Part shown: positions 54,317 to 62,425 of the stretch, in pieces | How positions within the stretch are numbered: position 1 is the stretch's first letter | How the letters are laid out: each line of letters starts with the position of its first letter | From: Nocardia vermiculata NBRC 100427 | GTDB lineage: Bacteria; Actinomycetota; Actinomycetes; Mycobacteriales; Mycobacteriaceae | NCBI RefSeq assembly: GCF_001613265.1 | Contig: NZ_BDCA01000023.1 | Coordinates: 47,682 to 111,681, forward strand | DNA: 64,000 nucleotides | Direction of reading: 5' to 3' | The notes under the pieces: model-generated | The model's input: the letters and a program-made list of their open reading frames with translations, nothing else | Databases searched by the model: none | What the model was told of the DNA's origin: nothing | Translations under genes and position numbers: made by a program

Positions 54317-54565
54317 TCAGCTCACCGCTGTGCAGGCAGCAGAGCCGGGCAGCGGCCGGCGCCCACCGACGTGCCGGGCCCGTCGGAGCGGAGTCGGCAC
54401 CGGGTGATCGTGGGCTTCGGCCCGCAACGACCAGTCCGCCATCGGCGCGTGCGGAGGGTATCGATCGAAGAGCTGCACGACGCGCCGGCCACGGCCGGCG
54501 GTGTAGCGATAGGCGGCCACGAGCACGACCGCGGCCAGGAACAGAGCGGCAATACTGGAAACCAT
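54317..54565 (-). CDS. Small membrane protein divergent from mocR
   Basis: An 82-residue open frame with an N-terminal hydrophobic helix (SSIAALFLAAVVLVAAYRYT) followed by a basic, His/Pro-containing tail. It lies between ogt and a divergent MocR gene, 60 bp from the MocR start. No family is recognised. The hydrophobic start and placement support it, but there is no clear ribosome-binding site. Confidence 0.45.
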   Translation of the reverse strand: MVSSIAALFLAAVVLVAAYRYTAGRGRRVVQLFDRYPPHAPMADWSLRAEAHDHPVPTPLRRARHVGGRRPLPGSAACTAVS

Positions 54566-54590
54566 GGCTCCACTGTGACCGCAACTGGAC

Positions 54591-54600
54591 TTGAATTCAA
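54591..54600. promoter_or_regulatory. Palindrome in mocR divergent region
   Basis: TTGAATTCAA is a perfect 10-bp palindrome between the small membrane protein gene and the MocR start. It is a candidate operator for the adjacent MocR or another regulator. Short, so a modest call. Confidence 0.35.
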
Positions 54601-54625
54601 TAGCCACTACCTCGATACTGGCCTT

Positions 54626-56113
54626 ATGGCGATTCGGGTAATCAGTGCGGCCACCCTCACCCGCGACCTCGGTCGCTGGCGGCAGGAGGAATCCGGCAGC
54701 ACCCGCCGCGGTCCGCGGCCGGCCTATCTGGCGCTGGCCGAGGGCATCAGGCTGCTCATCCACGACGGCCGCGCACCGCTGGGGATCGCACTGCCCAGCG
54801 AACGCGATCTGTCCACGGCACTCGACGTCAGTCGCACCACCGTCACCTCGGCGTACGGACTGTTGCGCGAGCACGGTTATCTGATCAGCAGGCAGGGTTC
54901 CCGCAGTACGGTGGCGCTGCCGTCGGATGTCGTGCACGACGGCACCAAGCCGGCACGCAGCATTCTGGTCGGGATGTCGCCGGACGCCCAGCCCGCGGTC
55001 GATCTGACGTATGCGGCGATGTCCGCGCCGGCGCAGATGAGCGATGCGTATTCCGCCGCCCTCGAAGGACTTCCGCTGTATCTGGGTACCCATGGTATGG
55101 ATCCGGTAGGTGTGCTTCCGCTGCGCGAGATGCTCGCCCGCCGCTACACCGAACGCGGCCTACCCACCGAACCGGACCAGATTCTGGTTACTCTCGGTGC
55201 ACAGCACGGACTTCGGCTGTTGCTCAATGTGCTCACCGCACCGGCCGAGCGGGTGCTGATCGACCATCCCACCTACCCCAACGCCATCGAGGCGATCCGC
55301 GACGTCGGTGCCCGGCCGGTGCCGGTGCCGTTGCGGCCCGAATACCCCGGCGACGCCTGGGATCTCGACGGTATCCGCAGTGCCGCACGGCAAACCGCGG
55401 CCAGTACCGCCTATCTGGTGCCCGACTTCAACAATCCGACGGGCCTGTTGATGAACGCCGATGCCCGCGCGGAGTTGACCGCCATTGCACGTGAGACCCG
55501 GATGACGGTGATCGTGGACGAATCCATGGTCGATCAACAACTCGACGGCGAAGCACAGTTGCCCGTCGCCGCATTCGCCCGCGGGCAGGAGATCGTGACG
55601 ATCGGCTCGGCATCCAAATCGTTCTGGGGCGGACTCCGTGTCGGCTGGATCCGCGCCAATCAGTCGCTCCTGGCCAAACTGCTCGGCACCCGCTCTACCG
55701 TCGACCTCGGTACCCCGGTCATGGATCAGCTCGCCACCGGTTACCTGCTCGAACACGCCGACACCATTCTGGAGCAGCGCCGGGACGAACTACGTAGCCG
55801 CCGCGCGGCACTACTGGACGCCCTGGCCGAAGAGCTGCCCGACTGGAAGGTGAGTCCCGGCTGCGGCGGCATGTCGTGCTGGGTGCAGCTGCCCGCTCCG
55901 GTATCCACCGCGTTGGCCGCCACCGCACCCAAGCACGGTGTCCTGCTGGCCGCCGGGCCCCGCTTCGGTGTCCAGGGCGCCTACGAGCGGTATCTGCGAA
56001 TCCCCTTCACCCACACCGAATCCGACCTGCGCGTGGCGGTGAAGTCGATCGCGGCGGCCTACGCTGCGCTGACTCCACATGCCGAACCACTGGCCCCGCT
56101 GACCTGTTACTGA
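54626..56113 (+). CDS. MocR-type regulator (GntR HTH fused to aminotransferase)
   Basis: A 495-residue MocR protein: GntR winged helix at about residues 30-95 (LPSERDLSTALDVSRTT, HGYLISRQGSRSTVA), then a class I aminotransferase domain with YLVPDFNNPTG and the PLP Lys in ASKSFWGG. It is distinct in sequence from the MocR at 17697. GATACT 9 nt upstream of ATG 54626 could be a -10 for a near-leaderless start. Target unknown. Confidence 0.9.
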   Translation: MAIRVISAATLTRDLGRWRQEESGSTRRGPRPAYLALAEGIRLLIHDGRAPLGIALPSERDLSTALDVSRTTVTSAYGLLREHGYLISRQGSRSTVALPSDVVHDGTKPARSILVGMSPDAQPAVDLTYAAMSAPAQMSDAYSAALEGLPLYLGTHGMDPVGVLPLREMLARRYTERGLPTEPDQILVTLGAQHGLRLLLNVLTAPAERVLIDHPTYPNAIEAIRDVGARPVPVPLRPEYPGDAWDLDGIRSAARQTAASTAYLVPDFNNPTGLLMNADARAELTAIARETRMTVIVDESMVDQQLDGEAQLPVAAFARGQEIVTIGSASKSFWGGLRVGWIRANQSLLAKLLGTRSTVDLGTPVMDQLATGYLLEHADTILEQRRDELRSRRAALLDALAEELPDWKVSPGCGGMSCWVQLPAPVSTALAATAPKHGVLLAAGPRFGVQGAYERYLRIPFTHTESDLRVAVKSIAAAYAALTPHAEPLAPLTCY

Positions 56114-56156
56114 CACTCGCCGGCCCGGCACCGCCGAACCGGCGAGTGCACCCGCC

Positions 56157-57146
56157 TCACCTGACGAGCAAGGTGCGTCCGAGCGCTGCCCGCGCTTCGA
56201 TCGCACTGTGCGCTTCGTGCGCCTGCTCCAGCGGAAAGCTCTGTCCGACAACGACTTCGATGGTTCCTGCAGCGACCTGCGCCAGCGCCCGCCGAGCGGC
56301 GGCGTCGAAGTCCGCGTCGAGATCGTGCAATCCGATGACGTCGACCCCGCGAGCCTTGGCCCGTTCCACTCCGGTGGTGGTGACGAATTCGCCCGCAGCG
56401 GCACCGTATCCGAGGAAACGACCGGCATCGGCGACGAGGCCGAGTGCGGTTTCACCGAGTGCGCCGCCGGCACCGTCCCAGACGATCCGCGGCCCCGCAC
56501 CGCCGGTGGCGGCGAGCACCCGGTCGGGCCAACCCGTTTCGGAATAGTCGACGGCGACATCGGCACCCAGGCGCGTCGTCAGGTCCAGTTTCGCCCGGCC
56601 CCGGGCCGCCGCAACCACCGTCGCACCGGCCTGGTGCGCGAACTGGATCAGCAGTGTGCCGAGCCCGCCCGCGGCGGCCGTGATCAGGACGTGGTCGCCC
56701 GGATGTACCTCGGCCCGCTCGAACAGGGCGACCGCCATGCGTCCGTCGTGGACGAGGGCGGCGGCCTGCTCGAAACTCACCTGCTCCGGAACCTCGATCA
56801 AGGTATCCGCCTTGGCCAGCGCCTGTTCGGCGTAACCGCCGACAGGCACACCGCCACCGATACCGCTGGCGGTGGTCACGGACATGACGCGCCGACCGAC
56901 CCAGGACGGATCCGCCGCCGCGCCGGCCTCGCGCACGATGCCCGCAATGGCCCCGCCGGGGACATAGGGCGGGCGCACCGGGAAGTAGTCGGTCCCCCAC
57001 CCGGAGCGCAGCCGGGTGTCCAGGAACATCACGTCCGCCGCTGCGACCTCGATCCGCACCTCCTCGGGTGCGGGTTCGGGCTGCGGCAGGTCGCCCAGCA
57101 CCAGAACCTCCGGTCCGCCGAATTCCCTAGCCTGCACTGCCCGCAT
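56157..57146 (-). CDS. Zinc-binding/quinone oxidoreductase-family dehydrogenase
   Basis: A 329-residue MDR-superfamily protein: N-terminal GroES-like domain, FVPGGAIAGIVREAGA-like core, and the NADPH Rossmann motif TAAAGGLGTLLIQFAHQAGA. No zinc-binding Cys cluster is seen, so it is of the quinone-reductase type using NADPH. ATG 57146 has GAGGAGG 5-7 nt upstream. Its promoter resembles SoxR/MerR-activated promoters, which would make it an oxidative- or electrophile-stress gene. Confidence 0.9.
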   Translation of the reverse strand: MRAVQAREFGGPEVLVLGDLPQPEPAPEEVRIEVAAADVMFLDTRLRSGWGTDYFPVRPPYVPGGAIAGIVREAGAAADPSWVGRRVMSVTTASGIGGGVPVGGYAEQALAKADTLIEVPEQVSFEQAAALVHDGRMAVALFERAEVHPGDHVLITAAAGGLGTLLIQFAHQAGATVVAAARGRAKLDLTTRLGADVAVDYSETGWPDRVLAATGGAGPRIVWDGAGGALGETALGLVADAGRFLGYGAAAGEFVTTTGVERAKARGVDVIGLHDLDADFDAAARRALAQVAAGTIEVVVGQSFPLEQAHEAHSAIEARAALGRTLLVR

Positions 57147-57160
57147 GGCGAGCCTCCTCT

Positions 57161-57188
57161 GGTCGGTATCGTTCGTGCGATACCGACC
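57161..57188 (-). repeat. 11-bp inverted repeat at the transcript start of the oxidoreductase
   Basis: GGTCGGTATCG (57161-57171) and CGATACCGACC (57178-57188) are perfect 11-bp arms around TTCGTG. They lie between the -10 element and the ribosome-binding site of the oxidoreductase gene, so the mRNA would begin in a stable hairpin, or a second regulator may bind there. Confidence 0.85.
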
Positions 57189-57219
57189 ATCCTGAAACCT
57201 GAATATAGCTTCAGGTCAA
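57189..57219 (-). promoter_or_regulatory. SoxR/MerR-type promoter of the oxidoreductase
   Basis: On the minus strand TTGACC (57219-57214) and CAGGAT (57194-57189) are separated by 19 bp, and the 18-bp dyad CCTGAAGCTATATTCAGG overlaps the -35 and fills the spacer. This matches the SoxR-type operator architecture (17 of 22 positions of the E. coli-type box from TTGACC on). No MerR or SoxR gene lies in the window. Confidence 0.75.
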
Positions 57220-57280
57220 GCAGAAGCGCTCACCTACGCGGTGATGTGACACACCCCACCGGACGAATTCAGCGAAGTTC

Positions 57281-58570
57281 TCAGCCCAGAATGTCGTGGC
57301 GCACGATCGTCTCGTCGCGGCCCGGCCCCACGCCGATGCACGAGATCCGCGCCCCGGAAAGCTCTTCCAGCCGTTCCACGTACGCGCGCGCATTGGCCGG
57401 CAGATCCTCGAAGGTACGGGCGCCCGAGATGTCCTCCCACCAGCCGGGCATCTCCTCGTAGATGGGCTTGGCGTGATGGAATTCGGTCTGCGTGGTGGGC
57501 ATCTGCTCCACCCGTTCGCCGTCGATCTCGTAGGCCACGCAAATAGGCACGCGATCCAGGCTCGACAGCACATCCAACTTGGTCAGGAAATAGTCGGTGA
57601 TGCCGTTGACCCGGGTGGCGTAACGGCCGATCACCGCATCGAACCAGCCGGTGCGGCGGGCCCGGCCGGTGGTGACGCCGACCTCGCCGCCGGTCTTGGC
57701 CAGGTACTCCCCGGACTGATCGAACAACTCGGTGGGGAACGGGCCGGAGCCGACCCGCGTGGTGTAGGCCTTGAGGATGCCGAGCACCGACGTGATCTTG
57801 TTCGGGCCCACCCCGGCACCGACCGCGGCACCGCCGGCCGTCGGGTTCGACGAGGTCACATACGGGTAGGTGCCGTGGTCGACATCGAGCAGCGTGCCCT
57901 GCGACCCCTCCAGCAGAACGGTTTCGCCGCCTTCCAGTGCCTGGTTCAGCAGCAGCCGGGTGTCGGAGATGCGGTGTTTGAACCCCTCGGCCTGAGTCAG
58001 AACCTCGTCGACCACCTGCTGCGGATCCAGCGCGCGGCGGTTGTAGATCTTCACCAGCACCTGGTTCTTGAATTCCAGTGCCGCCTCGACCTTCTGGGTG
58101 AGAATTTTCTCATCCAGCACATCGGCGACCCGCACGCCCACCCGGGCGACCTTGTCCTGGTAGCAGGGGCCGATACCGCGGCCGGTGGTGCCGATCTTCT
58201 TGTTACCGAGGAAACGTTCGGTCACCTTATCGATGGCCACGTGGTACGGCATGATCAGGTGCGCGTCCGCGGAGACGAGCAGTTTCGTCGTATCGACGGC
58301 GCGTTCCTCCAGCCCGGCGAGCTCGTCCAGCAGCACCCCCGGATCGATAACCACACCGTTGCCGATGACGTTGGTGACCCCCGGCGTCAGGATGCCGGAC
58401 GGGATCAGATGCAGCGCGAAATTGTCCCCATTGGGAAGTACAACCGTGTGACCTGCGTTGTTGCCGCCCTGGTAGCGCACGACCCATTGCACACGGCCAC
58501 CGAGCAGGTCGGTTGCTTTGCCCTTACCCTCGTCGCCCCACTGGGCGCCGATCAGCACGATTGCCGGCAT
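57281..58570 (-). CDS. purA: Adenylosuccinate synthetase PurA
   Basis: Makes adenylosuccinate from IMP and aspartate with GTP, first step to AMP. The 429-residue product has IGAQWGDEGKGKATDLL (P-loop), GGNNAGHTV, TTGRGIGPCYQDKVARVG, EGSQGTLLDVDHGTYPYVTSSN and the C-terminal GVGPGRDETI. It is divergent from an Rv0358-like gene, as in M. tuberculosis (Rv0357c-Rv0358). Confidence 0.98.
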   Translation of the reverse strand: MPAIVLIGAQWGDEGKGKATDLLGGRVQWVVRYQGGNNAGHTVVLPNGDNFALHLIPSGILTPGVTNVIGNGVVIDPGVLLDELAGLEERAVDTTKLLVSADAHLIMPYHVAIDKVTERFLGNKKIGTTGRGIGPCYQDKVARVGVRVADVLDEKILTQKVEAALEFKNQVLVKIYNRRALDPQQVVDEVLTQAEGFKHRISDTRLLLNQALEGGETVLLEGSQGTLLDVDHGTYPYVTSSNPTAGGAAVGAGVGPNKITSVLGILKAYTTRVGSGPFPTELFDQSGEYLAKTGGEVGVTTGRARRTGWFDAVIGRYATRVNGITDYFLTKLDVLSSLDRVPICVAYEIDGERVEQMPTTQTEFHHAKPIYEEMPGWWEDISGARTFEDLPANARAYVERLEELSGARISCIGVGPGRDETIVRHDILG

Positions 58571-58862
58571 GGGAGTCTCCTACGGTTTCGACAGGCAGCG
58601 TCAGGCCGACACTGCAGCTACCTGCCGCGCCGCGCTCGGCGACATTCCCGGGGCCTGCGGACATCCTCCGGGCCGTCGCTCGCGTCAGGTGGCGGTGGCC
58701 GGGAGGACAGTCTAGTGGATGACCCGTCCGAGCCCGGACAGCGGAGGGCGCGCCATCGGCCCGGGCCGATTACAGTGGCCTGCGGAGGCGTCTGCGTCAG
58801 CAGTGCGCCCGAACAGCAGCGAGGGTGATGGAGTTGACAGGTCCGAGGAGGGTGTTCGGCAG

Positions 58863-59522
58863 TTGAGTACGCATGTTCTCCGCTGCAACGGCGCCCCCGT
58901 GCCCATCGCGCTCACGTCGCAGCCCACAACACAGACCACGGCGATTCCCGCGACCGCGGAACTGGACGAGCTCCTTCCGCTGCTGGCCGCCGACAATCGC
59001 CCGCGGCTCATCGTCCTCGGTGAAGATGCGGGACTGGCGGCGGTCCTCACTCATCTGTTACGCACCGACCGCCTGAACGTGGAAATCGGTTACGTGCCGG
59101 TCGATCGCACCTACGGTTCCCGCGCCTATCAGACCGGAACCGGCTCACATGCGGCCAAGCGTGCGCTCGCGGGCAAGGCCACCGAGACACCGTTGATCCG
59201 TGACGACACCGGCACCGTCCTGGTCGGGCGCGCCACGATCACGGGGCCCGACGGCGGCAAGCTGGAGGGTGAGGCCTACGTCGACGAGGTGCGGCTGTTC
59301 ACCGGAAAGGTGACGGCGCTGCACGTTTCACCGACGCTGGAGACGCCCGGTGTGCGCGCCACCATCCAGCGCGGCTGGGGCAAGCGGCGCTGGGTCGCCG
59401 GACGCGCGGCGCAACTCGGATCACCGGGAGCGGTGGTGACCCGCGACGGCATCGCGAGCGACCGCACGGTGCCGCGGTCGAGCTTCTACCGTCATCACGA
59501 ACCCTGGTTGCTGGTGCGATGA
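58863..59522 (+). CDS. Conserved hypothetical protein, Rv0358-like
   Basis: A 219-residue protein corresponding by position and by the segment LIVLGEDAGLAAVLTHLLRTDRLNVEIGYVPV to M. tuberculosis Rv0358; that segment recalls the N-terminal fold of diacylglycerol-kinase-like proteins, but no kinase motifs follow. TTG 58863 (LSTHVLRCNG) matches the family start; the in-frame open region upstream lacks support. Its stop overlaps the next ATG (ATGA), so it is coupled to the site-2 protease. Function unknown. Confidence 0.8.
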   Translation: MSTHVLRCNGAPVPIALTSQPTTQTTAIPATAELDELLPLLAADNRPRLIVLGEDAGLAAVLTHLLRTDRLNVEIGYVPVDRTYGSRAYQTGTGSHAAKRALAGKATETPLIRDDTGTVLVGRATITGPDGGKLEGEAYVDEVRLFTGKVTALHVSPTLETPGVRATIQRGWGKRRWVAGRAAQLGSPGAVVTRDGIASDRTVPRSSFYRHHEPWLLVR

Positions 59523-60298
59523 CCTATTCCTTCGGGGCTCGCCGGACCGCGGTCCGCCCGAGCCCGGTGTTCCTGGTCGTGCTGGCAGTCACCGCATTGG
59601 GTGGCGTACTGGCCTGGACCGCCGACGATCTGCAATCCGTCCATGCCAAGGCCGGGGTGTTCGTCCTGGTGGTGGCAGGCTGGATTCTCAGCGTGTGCCT
59701 GCACGAATTCGGACACGCTTATACGGCGTGGCGGGCCGGGGACCACGAAGTGCAGATGCGCGGATATCTGACGTTGAATCCGCTCAAGTACAGCCATCCG
59801 CTGTTGTCGATCGGCCTGCCGATCTTCTTCATCGCGCTGGGCGGGTTCGCGCTGCCTGGCGGTGCGGTCTATCTGAATACGCACAATTTCTCGGCCCGGA
59901 CCCAGCGCACCATCAGTGCGGCCGGGCCGGCGGTGAACGCGGTGTGCGCGGTGGTGCTGTTGGTGATCGTGCGGTTCTTGGGCGATTACCTGGACCACGG
60001 CGCTTTCTGGCTCGGACTCAGCTTCCTGGCGTTCCTGCAGATCACCGCGACCATTCTGAATTTGCTGCCGATTCCGGGCACCGACGGGTACGCGATCCTG
60101 GAGCCGTCGCTGAGCTATCAGACCCGGCGTTCCCTGGACCAGGTCAAGCCGTACGGACTGCTGCTGTTGCTCGCGATTCTGTGGGTGCCGCAGCTGAACC
60201 AGGTGTTCTTCGACGCCGTCTACTGGGTGTTCGAACTGTCCGGCCTGCCCCGGCAGTGGGCTGCTGTCGGGGGCTACCTCACCCGCTTCTGGACCTGA
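59519..60298 (+). CDS. rip2: Site-2 protease family (M50), Rip2-like
   Basis: A 259-residue intramembrane metalloprotease with six hydrophobic segments. The zinc motif is H62-E-F-G-H66 in CLHEFGHAYTA, and the second motif is NLLPIPGTDGYAI with the third ligand Asp. It matches M. tuberculosis Rv0359 by position. Such proteases cut membrane anti-sigma or signalling proteins; the target is unknown. It lacks a PDZ domain. ATG 59519 overlaps the upstream stop. Confidence 0.9.
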   Translation: MTYSFGARRTAVRPSPVFLVVLAVTALGGVLAWTADDLQSVHAKAGVFVLVVAGWILSVCLHEFGHAYTAWRAGDHEVQMRGYLTLNPLKYSHPLLSIGLPIFFIALGGFALPGGAVYLNTHNFSARTQRTISAAGPAVNAVCAVVLLVIVRFLGDYLDHGAFWLGLSFLAFLQITATILNLLPIPGTDGYAILEPSLSYQTRRSLDQVKPYGLLLLLAILWVPQLNQVFFDAVYWVFELSGLPRQWAAVGGYLTRFWT

Positions 60299-60705
60299 CG
60301 TCGGACGCCGTCGGACCGGAATCCCGGACAGCGGGCCCGCCCGACTTCCGTCCATTCGCCTGTGAACGGAAATCGGGCGGCCCTCTTCGCGGCGGCGCGC
60401 CCGCCCCCTGCCCGTTCGGCCACACACGGTGCGGCCGCACGTCGCCCTACCGCGAAGTTCCGGCGACCGCACCACCCCTCGTCGACGCGGTCATCGGAAA
60501 CGCTACGAGCTGGGCAGACCCCGCACACGAGTAGTCCACTACCCGATCGGGAGAGGAAAACGGCCGCGGCGGCGCGTGCCGACTCGCGGCCGGCGGTCCG
60601 ACTACTGCACCGGAGGCGTTCGGCGCCTGCCGGTCTCACGACGCGGCGTGGGTAACGGTCCACCGCTGCGACAGCCGGCCGGGCGCGTGCCGCGCGATCG
60701 GGCGA
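60299..60705. other. Gene-free region between Rip2-like gene and FUSC
   Basis: About 407 bp between convergent genes. The first part holds a strong terminator hairpin (60333-60383). The rest is GC-rich with open frames on both strands but no motif, ribosome-binding site or codon pattern to support a gene. Confidence 0.7.
60333..60383 (+). terminator. Terminator after the Rip2-like gene
   Basis: GGGCCCGCCCGACTTCCGT (60333-60351) pairs with ACGGAAATCGGGCGGCCC (60366-60383) over 18 bp with one bulged C and one G-U pair; the loop is 14 nt. It lies 34 nt after the stop codon. Confidence 0.85.
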
Positions 60706-61800
60706 TCAAACGCGCGGAGTGACATAGGGATTGCGTACGGTCGGCGGCAGCAGTGCGATCGCCGAGAGCCGCTTCACCCCGCAGATCTGCGTCAAATCGA
60801 CCACGATGGAACGCAACTGGGCGAAAACCACGTGCGAGGACAACCCGGCGCCTTCGACCAGATCCTTGGTCGCGCCCTTGGCGACATGCCGGAGCACTCG
60901 GGTCGCCTCGGCGGCATCGGGTTGGCGGCCGGGTTCGGCGAGCATGAAGCGCCGCACCACCTCCGCGGCCTTACCCAGCTCCTCCACCTCGGCGATCAGG
61001 CGGGGATCGAGGATCTCGTCGTCGCGCACCAGCGTCAACGCACGACGCAGCAGCACGCGGGTGTTGCGCACGGCATTGTCGAGCGGATCGACCGCGGTCC
61101 GGATCGCCTCGAGGCGCGGCCGGGAATTCCAGTACAGCGGCGAGATACGGCTGACCTCACGACCGCCCTCCACCGCGCTGCGCAGGCCGTCGATCTGCGG
61201 CTGCGTACCGCGCATCGACCGCAGCGCGCTCCGGACCTTCTCCGCATCCTGCTCATGCAGGCCGTCGGCGCATTCGATCAGTGCGGTGGAGAGGAAGCCC
61301 AGAATGTCCGCGGCCTGCTGCCGCGCCCGGCGTACCGGATGCAACGGAATCGCGACCACCACCAGGACACCGACCACCCCGCCGACCAGAGCGTCGACCA
61401 TCCGGTTGACCCCGCCGCCGGAATTCGGCGGCATCAGGGTTGCGACCAGCACCGCGGAACTGGCGGCCTGCATCGGAATAACCGCACCCCGGTCCAGGAA
61501 CACCGCGGTCGACATGGCGATACCGACCACCAGCGCGATCTGCCACGCCCCGGTGCCGACCCGGCTGATGAAGAAGTCGCCGATACCGATACCGACGGCG
61601 ACACCACCGACCAGTTCCACCGATCGACGCAGCCGGGCACCGAAGGACACGCCGATCGAGATGATCGCGGCCATGGGTGCGAAGAACGGCTGCGGATGGC
61701 CCACCACCTGGTGAGCGACGAAAAACGACAGCGCCGCCCCGACAGCGCACTGCAGGATCGGAAGGGCAGATCGGCGCAGCCGCTGCCAGCCGCTGCGCAT
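60706..61800 (-). CDS. FUSC-family membrane protein (aromatic acid exporter-like)
   Basis: A 364-residue protein whose N-terminal 155 residues form about six membrane helices (ALPILQCAVGAALSFFVAHQV, FFAPMAAIISIGVSFGARLRRSVELVGG), as in the FUSC family of exporters, and whose C-terminal 200 residues are helical and cytosolic. It probably exports aromatic or amphipathic acids; substrate unknown. In M. tuberculosis this position, between Rv0359 and Rv0360c, has no such gene, so it is an insertion relative to that order. Confidence 0.88.
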   Translation of the reverse strand: MRSGWQRLRRSALPILQCAVGAALSFFVAHQVVGHPQPFFAPMAAIISIGVSFGARLRRSVELVGGVAVGIGIGDFFISRVGTGAWQIALVVGIAMSTAVFLDRGAVIPMQAASSAVLVATLMPPNSGGGVNRMVDALVGGVVGVLVVVAIPLHPVRRARQQAADILGFLSTALIECADGLHEQDAEKVRSALRSMRGTQPQIDGLRSAVEGGREVSRISPLYWNSRPRLEAIRTAVDPLDNAVRNTRVLLRRALTLVRDDEILDPRLIAEVEELGKAAEVVRRFMLAEPGRQPDAAEATRVLRHVAKGATKDLVEGAGLSSHVVFAQLRSIVVDLTQICGVKRLSAIALLPPTVRNPYVTPRV

Positions 61801-61868
61801 GCGCTGCTTACTGCTGTCGCGTACCGCGCCCGCAGCGGCGGACGCGAAATGTTCCGGGCCGGTCAGAC

Positions 61869-62327
61869 TCAGTCCAGACCCAGTTCGGTGGCGGCACGCG
61901 GATCACAGTCCTCGAGCAGATCCAGGCACCGCGCGTACTCGTCGTTCTCGCCGACGGCCCGCGCGGCCCGGGCGAGTGCGCCCACCGCCCGCAGGAATCC
62001 CTGATTGGGCTCGTGCTGCCACGGCACCGGACCGAAGCCCTTCCAGCCGTTGCGGCGCAACAGGTCCAGACCGCGGTGGTAGCCGGTACGGGCGAACGCG
62101 TACGCGGCCACCAGGTCCAGATTCGCCTCGGCCTGCCCCTGGTCGGACGCCGCGATTCCGGCGCGTTCCAGTGCGTCCTCGGCGAGTTGTGCCCAGGCCA
62201 CCGACGCCGTCGGATGGGCGGCGGCGACCTGCACCGGGTCCTGGTTGTCGAGCAGAGCCTGTTCGGCTTCCGTATTTTCGGGAAGCAATACCGGCTGCGG
62301 TCCGAGCAGATCACCGAAGGAGGTCAT
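61869..62327 (-). CDS. DUF3151 family protein, Rv0360c-like
   Basis: A 152-residue protein nearly colinear with Rv0360c: MTSFGDLLGPQPVLLPENTE, AAAHPTASVAWAQLAEDAL, FARTGYHRGLDLLRRNGWKGFGPVPW and YARCLDLLEDCDP. Function unknown; helical TPR-like pattern. A second ATG three codons upstream exists; the chosen start fits the family. No ribosome-binding site is evident. Divergent from the Rv0361-like gene. Confidence 0.92.
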   Translation of the reverse strand: MTSFGDLLGPQPVLLPENTEAEQALLDNQDPVQVAAAHPTASVAWAQLAEDALERAGIAASDQGQAEANLDLVAAYAFARTGYHRGLDLLRRNGWKGFGPVPWQHEPNQGFLRAVGALARAARAVGENDEYARCLDLLEDCDPRAATELGLD

Positions 62328-62425
62328 AGCGTTCATTGTGCACCGCCGGGCCGCGGCCCCATTAGGCTGGCCGTCTGAGAACCACAGTTGACGACCTACA
62401 ACTGATACCGAGCAAGGGGTAGAGC

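Noticed and set aside
60362..60655. Open frames in the gap before FUSC
   Set aside because: Short overlapping frames in several phases, no ribosome-binding site, Arg/Pro-rich products without motif.
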